Source: Phorcus lineatus (Eukaryota; Mollusca; Gastropoda; Trochida; Trochidae). From it: a stretch of 64,000 nucleotides of DNA. The notes beneath the pieces were generated by a model, which searched no databases, had not been told where the DNA came from, and saw nothing but the letters and a program-made list of their open reading frames with translations. The stretch covers positions 9,808,501 through 9,872,500 of the forward strand of contig OV121087.1 of the NCBI GenBank assembly GCA_921293015.1, given 5' to 3'. Positions 1 to 10,355 of the stretch are shown here, one piece after another; position 1 is the first letter of the stretch, and each line of letters opens with the position of its first letter. Made by a program: the position numbers and the translations under genes.

Positions 1-264
1 TCCTGTCCGATTCTTGGTTTGGGCTCCAGATTCGAGCTCAAACAGGTACAAATAGCCGATTTTGACCAAAATCGCGTAAAAAGACTAAGTCGAAAATCTA
101 CACATTGTTGCACCTGGCGCGATAACTTTCTTAAATATGCATATTTCTGAACCAAACTTTCCTCAAATGTACATCACATTGTGTTCTATCGATTGAGCAA
201 TACCAATTTCCTGTCCGATTCTTGGTTTGGGCTCCAGATTCGAGCTTAAACAGGTACAAATAGC

Positions 265-282
265 CGATTTTGACCAAAATCG
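265..282. other. 18-bp dyad in each monomer (example copy)
   Basis: Bases 103-120 read cgattttgaccaaaatcg: two perfectly complementary 8-base arms around a central AC. The element is in nearly every monomer of the window. F types change only the centre (AC to TC), leaving both arms intact. U, X and Y types lose only the outermost pair (g120a). Only T2 (t109g) and the monomer at 2035 (c119g) break the arms internally. It could be a binding site for a dimeric protein or a small hairpin. No protein is identified, so function is inference. Confidence 0.75.
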
Positions 283-329
283 CGTAAAAAGACTAAGTCG
301 AAAATCTACACATTGTTGCACCTGGCGCG

Positions 330-402
330 ATAACTTTCTTAAATATGCATATTTCTGAACCAAACTTTCATCAAATGTACATCACATTGTGTTCTATCGA
401 TT
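330..402. other. Near-invariant 73-bp segment across the monomer junction (example copy)
   Basis: This runs from base 168 of one monomer to base 32 of the next. Across the window only two recurrent variants fall here (182 and 208), against 27 in the other 135 bp. It holds the atgcat palindrome, accaaacttt, the 8-bp palindrome atgtacat, the near-symmetric cacattgtg and the atcgat site. Uneven variation of this kind is known from satellites with protein-bound boxes; here the cause is not shown. Confidence 0.7.
341..354. other. 14-bp palindrome at bases 179-192 (perfect form)
   Basis: aaatatgcatattt is its own reverse complement. This perfect form needs t182. It occurs in the monomers at the left end (the partial first unit and 163, 371, 579, 787, 995, 1411), at 31572 and 37204, and in 51976, 52600, 54472, 55928 and 58424. 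Most other copies have a182, giving one mismatched pair while keeping the atgcat core. Confidence 0.8.
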
Positions 403-2450
403 GAGCAATACCAATTTCCTGTCCGATTCTTGGTTTGGGCTCCAGATTCGAGCTTAAACAGGTACAAATAGCCGATTTTGACCAAAATCGCGTAAAAAGA
501 CTAAGTCGAAAATCTACACATTGTTGCACCTGGCGCGATAACTTTCTTAAATATGCATATTTCTGAACCAAACTTTCATCAAATGTACATCACATTGTGT
601 TCTATCGATTGAGCAATACCAATTTCCTGTCCGATTCTTGGTTTGGGCTCCAGATTCGAGCTTAAACAGGTACAAATAGCCGATTTTGACCAAAATCGCG
701 TAAAAAGACTATGTCGAAAATCTACACATTGTTGCACCTGGCGCGATAACTTTCTTAAATATGCATATTTCTGAACCAAACTTTCATCAAATGTACATCA
801 CATTGTGTTCTATCGATTGTGCAATGCCAATTTCCTGTCCAATTCTTGGTTTGGGCTCCAAATTCGAGCTTAAACAGGTACAAATAGCCGATTTTGACCA
901 AAATCGCGTAAAAAGACTACGTCAAAAATCTACACATTGTTGCACCTGGCGCGATAACTTTCTTAAATATGCATATTTCTGAACCAAACTTTCATCAAAT
1001 GTACATCACATTGTGTTCTATCGATTGAGCAATACCAATTTCCTGTCCGATTCTTGGTTTGGGCTCCAGATTCGAGCTTAAACAGGTACAAATAGCCGAT
1101 TTTGACCAAAATCGCGTAAAAAGACTAAGTCGAAAATCTACACATTGTTGCACCTGGCGCGATAACTTTCTTAAATATGCATATTTCTGAACCAAACTTT
1201 CATCAAATGTACATCACATTGTGTTCTATCGATTGAGCAATGCCAATTTCCTGTCCAATTCTTGGTTTGGGCTCCAAATTCGAGCTTAACCAGGTACAAA
1301 TAGCCGATTTTGACCAAAATCGCGTAAAAAGACTAAGTCAAAAATCTACACATTGTTGCACCTGGCGCGATAACTTTCTTAAAAATGCATATTTCTGAAC
1401 CAAACTTTCCTCAAATGTACATCACATTGTGTTCTATCGATTGAGCAATACCAATTTCCTGTCCGATTCTTGGTTTGGGCTCCAGATTCGAGCTTAAACA
1501 GGTACAAATAGCCGATTTTGACCAAAATCGCGTAAAAAGACTAAGTCGAAAATCTACACATTGTTGCACCTGGCGCGATAACTTTCTTAAATATGCATAT
1601 TTCTGAACCAAACTTTCATCAAATGTACATCACATTGTGTTCTATCGATTGAGCAATACCAATTTCCTGTCCGATTCTTGGTTTGGGCTCCGGATTCGAG
1701 CTTAAACAGGTACAAATAGCCGATTTTGACCAAAATCGCGTAAAAAGACTAAGTCGAAAATCTACACATTGGTGCACCTGGCGCGATAACTTTCTTAAAA
1801 ATGCATATTTCTGAACCAAACTTTCATCAAATGTACATCACATTGTGTTCTATCGATTGAGCAATGCCAATTTCCTGTCCAATTCTTGGTTTGGGCTCCA
1901 GATTCGAGCTTAAACAGGTACAAATAGCCGATTTTGACCAAAATCGCGTAAAAAGACTAAGTAAAAAATCTACACATTGTTGCACCTGGCGCGATAACTT
2001 TCTTAAAAATGCATATTTCTGAACCAAACTTTCATCAAATGTACATCACATTGTGTTCTATCGATTGAGCAATACCAATTTCCTGTCCGATTCTTAGTTT
2101 GGGCTCCAGATTCGAGCTTAAACAGGTACAAATAGCCGATTTTGACCAAAATGGCGTAAAAAGACTAAGTCGAAAATCTACACATTGTTGCACCTGGCGC
2201 GATAACTTTCTTAAAAATGCATATTTCTGAACCAAACTTTCATCAAATGTACATCACATTGTGTTCTATCGATTGAGCAATGCCAATTTCCTGTACAATT
2301 CTTGGTTTGGGCTCCAAATTCGAGCTTAAACAGGTACAAATAGCCGATTTTGACCAAAATCGCGTAAAAAGACTAAGTCAAAAATCTACACATTGTTGGA
2401 CCTTGCGCGATAACTTTCTTAAAAATGCATATTTCTGAACCAAACTTTCA

Positions 2451-3490
2451 TCAAATGTACATCACATTGTGTTCTATCGATTGAGCAATACCAATTTCCT
2501 TTTAGATTCTTGGTTTGTGCTCCAGATTCGAGCTTAACCAGGTACAAATAGCCGATTTTGACCAAAATCGCGTAAAAAGACTAAGTCGAAAATTTACACA
2601 TTATTGCACCTGGCGCGATAACTTTCTTAAAAATGCATATTTCTGAACCAAACTTTCCTCAAATGTACATCACATTGTGTTCTATCGATTGAGCAATACC
2701 AATTTCCTGTCCGATTCTTGGTTTGGGCTCCAAATTCGAGCTTAAACAGGTACAAATAGCCGATTTTGACCAAAATCGCGTAAAAAGACTAAGTCAAAAA
2801 TCTACACATTGTTGCACCTGGCGCGATAACTTTCTTAAAAATGCATATTTCTGAACCAAACTTTCATCAAATGTACATCACATTGTGTTCTATCGATTGA
2901 GCAATACCAATTTCCTGTCTGATTTTTGGTTTGGGCTCCAGATTCGAGCTTAAACAGGTACAAATAGCCGATTTTGACCAAAATCGCGTAAAAAGACTAA
3001 GTCGAAAATCTACACATTGTTGCACCTGGCGCGATAACTTTCTTAAAAATGCATATTTCTGAACCAAACTTTCATCAAATGTACATCACATTGTGTTCTA
3101 TCGATTGAGCAATACCAATTTCCTGTCTGATTTTTGGTTTGGGCTCCGGATTCGAGCTTAAACAGGTACAAATAGCCGATTTTGACCAAAATCGCGTAAA
3201 AAGACTAAGTAAAAAATCTACTTATTGTTGCACCTGGCGCGATAACTTTCTTAAAAATGCATATTTCTGAACCAAACTTTCATCAAATGTACATCACATT
3301 GTGTTCTATCGATTGAGCAATACCAAATTCCTGTCTGATTTTTGGTTTGGGCTCCAGATTCGAGCTTAAACAGGTACAAATAGCCGATTTTGACCAAAAT
3401 CGCGTAAAAAGACTAAGTCGAAAATTTACACATTCTTGCACCTGGCGCGATAACTTTCTTAAAAATGCATATTTCTGAACCAAACTTTCA
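2451..3490. repeat. Irregular transitional monomers
   Basis: Five units: W-like (2451, with several private changes around bases 50-54, g68t and g153a), C-like with a134 (2659), R (2867), P with a private change at base 147 (3075), and an E-like unit with t54 and t45a (3283). No higher-order period holds here. The change t45a recurs only at 4739, in each case right after a g74 monomer, 1,456 bp apart. Confidence 0.8.
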
Positions 3491-6400
3491 TCAAATGTAC
3501 ATCACATTGTGTTCTATCGATTGAGCAATACCAATTTCCTGTCTGATTTTTGGTTTGGGCTCCAGATTCGAGCTTAAACAGGTACAAATAGCCGATTTTG
3601 ACCAAAATCGCGTAAAAAGACTAAGTAAAAAATCTACACATTGTTGCACCTGGCGCGATAACTTTCTTAAAAATGCATATTTCTGAACCAAACTTTCATC
3701 AAATGTACATCACATTGTGTTCTATCGATTGAGCAATACCAATTTCCTGTCCGATTCTTGGTTTGGGCTCCAGATTCGAGCTTAACCAGGTACAAATAGC
3801 CGATTTTGACCAAAATCGCGTAAAAAGACTAAGTCGAAAATTTACACATTCTTGCACCTGGCGCGATAACTTTCTTAAAAATGCATATTTCTGAACCAAA
3901 CTTTCATCAAATGTACATCACATTGTGTTCTATCGATTGAGCAATACCAATTTCCTGTCCGATTCTTGGTTTGGGCTCCAAATTCGAGCTTAAACAGGTA
4001 CAAATAGCCGATTTTGACCAAAATCGCGTAAAAAGACTACGTCAAAAATCTACACATTGTTGCACCTGGCGCGATAACTTTCTTAAAAATGCATATTTCT
4101 GAACCAAACTTTCATCAAATGTACATCACATTGTGTTCTATCGATTGAGCAATACCAATTTCCTGTCTGATTTTTGGTTTGGGCTCCAGATTCGAGCTTA
4201 AACAGGTACAAATAGCCGATTTTGACCAAAATCGCGTAAAAAGACTAAGTAAAAAATCTACACATTGTTGCACCTGGCGCGATAACTTTCTTAAAAATGC
4301 ATATTTCTGAACCAAACTTTCATCAAATGTACATCACATTGTGTTCTATCGATTGAGCAATACCAATTTCCTGTCCGATTCTTGGTTTGGGCTCCAGATT
4401 CGAGCTTAACCAGGTACAAATAGCCGATTTTGACCAAAATCGCGTAAAAAGACTAAGTCGAAAATTTACACATTCTTGCACCTGGCGCGATAACTTTCTT
4501 AAAAATGCATATTTCTGAACCAAACTTTCATCAAATGTACATCACATTGTGTTCTATCGATTGAGCAATACCAATTTCCTGTCTGATTTTTGGTTTGGGC
4601 TCCGGATTCGAGCTTAAACAGGTACAAATAGCCGATTTTGACCAAAATCGCGTAAAAAGACTAAGTCAAAAATCTACACATTGTTGCACCTGGCGCGATA
4701 ACTTTCTTAAAAATGCATATTTCTGAACCAAACTTTCATCAAATGTACATCACATTGTGTTCTATCGATTGAGCAATACCAAATTCCTGTCTGATTTTTG
4801 GTTTGGGCTCCAGATTCGAGCTTAAACAGGTACAAATAGCCGATTTTGACCAAAATCGCGTAAAAAGACTAAGTAAAAAATCTACACATTGTTGCACCTG
4901 GCGCGATAACTTTCTTAAAAATGCATATTTCTGAACCAAACTTTCATCAAATGTACATCACATTGTGTTCTATCGATTGAGCAATACCAATTTCCTGTCC
5001 GATTCTTGGTTTGGGCTCCAGATTCGAGCTTAACCAGGTACAAATAGCCGATTTTGACCAAAATCGCGTAAAAAGACTAAGTCGAAAATTTACACATTCT
5101 TGCACCTGGCGCGATAACTTTCTTAAAAATGCATATTTCTGAACCAAACTTTCATCAAATGTACATCACATTGTGTTCTATCGATTGAGCAATACCAATT
5201 TCCTGTCCGATTCTTGGTTTGGGCTCCAAATTCGAGCTTAAACAGGTACAAATAGCCGATTTTGACCAAAATCGCGTAAAAAGACTACGTCAAAAATCTA
5301 CACATTGTTGCACCTGGCGCGATAACTTTCTTAAAAATGCATATTTCTGAACCAAACTTTCATCAAATGTACATCACATTGTGTTCTATCGATTGAGCAA
5401 TACCAATTTCCTGTCTGATTTTTGGTTTGGGCTCCAGATTCGAGCTTAAACAGGTACAAATAGCCGATTTTGACCAAAATCGCGTAAAAAGACTAAGTAA
5501 AAAATCTACACATTGTTGCACCTGGCGCGATAACTTTCTTAAAAATGCATATTTCTGAACCAAACTTTCATCAAATGTACATCACATTGTGTTCTATCGA
5601 TTGAGCAATACCAATTTCCTGTCCGATTCTTGGTTTGGGCTCCAGATTCGAGCTTAACCAGGTACAAATAGCCGATTTTGACCAAAATCGCGTAAAAAGA
5701 CTAAGTCGAAAATTTACACATTCTTGCACCTGGCGCGATAACTTTCTTAAAAATGCATATTTCTGAACCAAACTTTCATCAAATGTACATCACATTGTGT
5801 TCTATCGATTGAGCAATACCAATTTCCTGTCTGATTTTTGGTTTGGGCTCCGGATTCGAGCTTAAACAGGTACAAATAGCCGATTTTGACCAAAATCGCG
5901 TAAAAAGACTAAGTAAAAAATCTACACATTGTTGCACCTGGCGCGATAACTTTCTTAAAAATGCATATTTCTGAACCAAACTTTCATCAAATGTACATCA
6001 CATTGTGTTCTATCGATTGAGCAATACCAATTTCCTGTCTGATTTTTGGTTTGGGCTCCAGATTCGAGCTTAACCAGGTACAAATAGCCGATTTTGACCA
6101 AAATCGCGTAAAAAGACTAAGTCGAAAATTTACACATTCTTGCACCTGGCGCGATAACTTTCTTAAAAATGCATATTTCTGAACCAAACTTTCATCAAAT
6201 GTACATCACATTGTGTTCTATCGATTGAGCAATACCAATTTCCTGTCCGATTCTTGGTTTGGGCTCCAAATTCGAGCTTAAACAGGTACAAATAGCCGAT
6301 TTTGACCAAAATCGCGTAAAAAGACTACGTCAAAAATCTACACATTGTTGCACCTGGCGCGATAACTTTCTTAAAAATGCATATTTCTGAACCAAACTTT

Positions 6401-6818
6401 CATCAAATGTACATCACATTGTGTTCTATCGATTGAGCAATACCAATTTCCTGTCCGATTCTTGGTTTGGGCTCCAGATTCGAGCTTAAACAGGTACAAA
6501 TAGCCGATTTTGACCAAAATCGCGTAAAAAGACTAAGTCGAAAATTTACACATTCTTGCACCTGGCGCGATAACTTTCTTAAAAATGCATATTTCTGAAC
6601 CAAACTTTCATCAAATGTACATCACATTGTGTTCTATCGATTGAGCAATACCAATTTCCTGTCCGATTCTTGGTTTGGGCTCCAAATTCGAGCTTAAACA
6701 GGTACAAATAGCCGATTTTGACCAAAATCGCGTAAAAAGACTACGTCAAAAATCTACACATTGTTGCACCTGGCGCGATAACTTTCTTAAAAATGCATAT
6801 TTCTGAACCAAACTTTCA
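3491..6818. repeat. L-W-C / L-W-P hexamer block
   Basis: Order: L-W-C-L-W-P / L-W-C-L-W-P / W2-C-E-C. The two hexamers (3491-4738 and 4739-5986) give a 1,248-bp period built from two related triplets. The first P unit (4531) has c137 and a138 rather than a137 and a138. From 5779 onward the order P-W2-C-E-C belongs to the long duplication whose other copy begins at 22836. Confidence 0.85.
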
Positions 6819-6874
6819 TCAAATGTACATCACATTGTGTTCTATCGATTGAGCAATACCAATTTCCTGTCTGA

Positions 6875-6880
6875 TTTTTT
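6875..6880. repeat. One-base T-run expansion (209-bp monomer)
   Basis: The F monomer starting at 6819 has six T at bases 57-62 instead of five. It is the only single-base length change I detect in the window and is absent from the duplicate F at 23876. It may be replication slippage or a sequencing or assembly error in a homopolymer. Confidence 0.8.
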
Positions 6881-9107
6881 GGTTTGGGCTCCAGATTCGA
6901 GCTTAAACAGGTACAAATAGCCGATTTTGTCCAAAATCGCGTAAAAAGACTAAGTCGAAAATCTACACATTGTTGCACCTGGCGCGATAACTTTCTTAAA
7001 AATGCATATTTCTGAACCAAACTTTCATCAAATGTACATCACATTGTGTTCTATCGATTGAGCAATACCAATTTCCTGTCTGATTTTTGGTTTGGGCTCC
7101 GGATTCGAGCTTAAACAGGTACAAATAGCCGATTTTGACCAAAATCGCGTAAAAAGACTAAGTCGAAAATCTACACATTGGTGCACCTGGCGCGATAACT
7201 TTCTTAAAAATGCATATTTCTGAACCAAACTTTCATCAAATGTACATCACATTGTGTTCTATCGATTGAGCAATACCAATTTCCTGTCTGATTTTTGGTT
7301 TGGGCTCCAGATTCGAGCTTAAACAGGTACAAATAGTCGATTTTGACCAAAATCGCGTAAAAAGACTAAGTCGAAAATCTACACATTGTTGGACCTTGCG
7401 CGATAACTTTCTTAAAAATGCATATTTCTGAACCAAACTTTCATCAAATGTACATCACATTGTGTTCTATCGATTAAGCAATACCAATTTCCTGTTTGAT
7501 TTTTGGTTTGGGCTCCAGATTCGAGCTTAAACAGGTACAAATAGCCGATTTTGACCAAAATCACGAAAAAAGACTAAGTCGAAAATCTACACATTGTTGC
7601 ACCTGGCCCGATAACTTTCTTAAAAATGCATATTTCTGAACCAAACTTTCATCAAATGTACATCACATTGTGTTCTATCGATTGAGCAATACCAATGTCC
7701 TATCCGATTCTTGGTTTGGGCTCCAGATTCGAGCTTAAACAGGTACAAATAGCCGATTTTGACCAAAATCGCGTAAAAAGACTAAGTCAAAAATCTACAC
7801 ATTGTTGCACCTGGCGCGATAACTTTCTTAAAAATGCATATTTCTGAACCAAACTTTCATCAAATGTACATCACATTGTGTTCTATCGATTGAGCAATAC
7901 CAATTTCCTGTCTGATTTTTGGTTTGGGCTCCAGATTCGAGCTTAAACAGGTACAAATAGCCGATTTTGACCAAAATCGCGTAAAAAGACTAAGTCGAAA
8001 ATCTACACATTGTTGGACCTTGCGCGATAACTTTCTTAAAAATGCATATTTCTGAACCAAACTTTCATCAAATGTACATCACATTGTGTTCTATCGATTG
8101 AGCAATACCAATTTCCTGTCTGATTTTTGGTTTGGGCTCCGGATTCGAGCTTAAACAGGTACAAATAGCCGATTTTGACCAAAATCGCGTAAAAAGACTA
8201 AGTCAAAACTCTACACATTGTTGCACCTGGCGCGATAACTTTCTTAAAAATGCATATTTCTGAACCAAACTTTCATCCAATTTACATCACATTGTGTTCT
8301 ATCGATTGAGCAATACCAATTTCCTGTCTGATTTTTGGTTTGGGCTCCAGATTCGAGCTTAAACAGGTACAAATAGCCGATTTTGACCAAAATCGCGTAA
8401 AAAGACTAAGTAAAAAATCTACACATTGTTGCACCTGGCGCGATAACTTTCTTAAAAATGCATATTTCTGAACCAAACTTTCATCAAATGTACATCACAT
8501 TGTGTTCTATCGATTGAGCAATACCAATTTCCTGTCTGATTTTTGGTTTGGGCTCCAGATTCGAGCTTAAACAGGTACAAATAGCCGATTTTGACCAAAA
8601 TCGCGTAAAAAGACTAAGTAAAAAATCTACACATTGTTGCACCTGGCGCGATAACTTTCTTAAAAATGCATATTTCTGAACCAAACTTTCATCAAATGTA
8701 CATCACATTGTGTTCTATCGATTGAGCAATACCAATTTCCTGTCCGATTCTTGGTTTGGGCTCCAGATTCGAGCTTAACCAGGTACAAATAGCCGATTTT
8801 GACCAAAATCGCGTAAAAAGACTAAGTCGAAAATTTACACATTCTTGCACCTGGCGCGATAACTTTCTTAAAAATGCATATTTCTGAACCAAACTTTCAT
8901 CAAATGTACATCACATTGTGTTCTATCGATTGAGCAATACCAATTTCCTGTCCGATTCTTGGTTTGGGCTCCAAATTCGAGCTTAAACAGGTACAAATAG
9001 CCGATTTTGACCAAAATCGCGTAAAAAGACTACGTCAAAAATCTACACATTGTTGCACCTGGCGCGATAACTTTCTTAAAAATGCATATTTCTGAACCAA
9101 ACTTTCA

Positions 9108-9315
9108 TCAAATGTACATCACATTGTGTTCTATCGATTGAGCAATACCAATTTCCTGTCTGATTTTTGGTTTGGGCTCCAGATTCGAGCTTAAACAGGT
9201 ACAAATAGCCGATTTTGACCAAAATCGCGTAAAAAGACTAAGTAAAAAATTTACACATTCTTGCACCTGGCGCGATAACTTTCTTAAAAATGCATATTTC
9301 TGAACCAAACTTTCA
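9108..9315. repeat. L/E hybrid monomer
   Basis: The front is L (t54, t59, a137, a138) and the rear is E (t144, c153). The junction lies between bases 138 and 144. In the duplicate at 26164-26579, L and E sit side by side as separate monomers, so this unit is what a one-monomer unequal exchange between them would leave. Confidence 0.85.
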
Positions 9316-10355
9316 TCAAATGTACATCACATTGTGTTCTATCGATTGAGCAATACCAATTTCCTGTCCGATTCTTGGTTTGGGCTCCAAATTCGAGCTC
9401 TAACAGGTACAAATAGCCGATTTTGACCAAAATCGCGTAAAAAGACTACGTCAAAAATCTACACATTGTTGCACCTGGCGCGATAACTTTCTTAAAAATG
9501 CATATTTCTGAACCAAACTTTCATCAAATGTACATCACATTGTGTTCTATCGATTGAGCAATACCAATTTCCTGTCTGATTTTTGGTTTGGGCTCCAGAT
9601 TCGAGCTTAAACAGGTACAAATAGCCGATTTTGTCCAAAATCGCGTAAATAGACTAAGTCGAAAATCTTCACATTGTTGCACCTGGCGCGATAACTTTCT
9701 TAAAAATGCATATTTCTGAACCAAACTTTCATCAAATGTACATCACATTGTGTTCTATCGATTGAGCAATACCAATTTCCTGTCTGATTTTTGGTTTGGG
9801 CTCCAGATTCGAGCTTAAACAGGTACAAATAGCCGATTTTGACCAAAATCGCGTAAAAAGACTAAGTAAAAAATCTACACATTGTTGCACCTGGCGCGAT
9901 AACTTTCTTAAAAATGCATATTTCTGAACCAAACTTTCATCAAATGTACATCACATTGTGTTCTATCGATTGAGCAATACCAATTTCCTGTCTGATTTTT
10001 GGTTTGGGCTCCAGATTCGAGCTTAAACAGGTACAAATAGCCGATTTTGACCAAAATCGCGTAAAAAGACTAAGTAAAAAATCTACACATTGTTGCACCT
10101 GGCGCGATAACTTTCTTAAAAATGCATATTTCTGAACCAAACTTTCATCAAATGTACATCACATTGTGTTCTATCGATTGAGCAATACCAATTTCCTGTC
10201 CGATTCTTGGTTTGGGCTCCAAATTCGAGCTTAAACAGGTACAAATAGCCGATTTTGACCAAAATCGCGTAAAAAGACTACGTCAAAAATCTACACATTG
10301 TTGCACCTGGCGCGATAACTTTCTTAAAAATGCATATTTCTGAACCAAACTTTCA

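Larger units (their letters stand above)
1..2450. repeat. Left block, A/B-type monomers
   Basis: Order after the partial A unit (1-162): A-A-A-(B/C mix at 787)-A-B-A-(H-like, g74, at 1619)-(B-like at 1827)-(A-like at 2035)-(B-like at 2243). The A copies are nearly identical to one another and carry t182. B copies carry g40 and a55. Private changes are common: t85c in the first unit, a134t at 579, a34t at 787, g62a and c119g at 2035, c53a at 2243. A-type units are not seen elsewhere, and B units reappear only after 52 kb. This looks like an older layer or the approach to an array edge. Confidence 0.85.
6819..10355. repeat. F-H-T-U-V-K-P-L-L-W-C block
   Basis: Order: F(+1)-H-T-U-V-K-P-L-L-W-C-(L/E hybrid at 9108)-C-F-L-L-C. 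The H unit at 7028 has a P-like front (t54, g74). Rare markers shared with the copy at 24 kb: g33a in U (7444), a142c in P (8209), and the pair a3c and g7t at the start of L (8276). Confidence 0.88.

Noticed and set aside
240..254. CENP-B-box-like sequence near attcgagcttaaacagg
   Set aside because: It keeps ttcg but lacks the cgggn half at the right spacing, so it is not a valid match to the known box.
761..982. 73-aa plus-strand reading frame
   Set aside because: A chance frame opened by private changes in the monomers at 579 and 787; neighbouring copies do not keep it.
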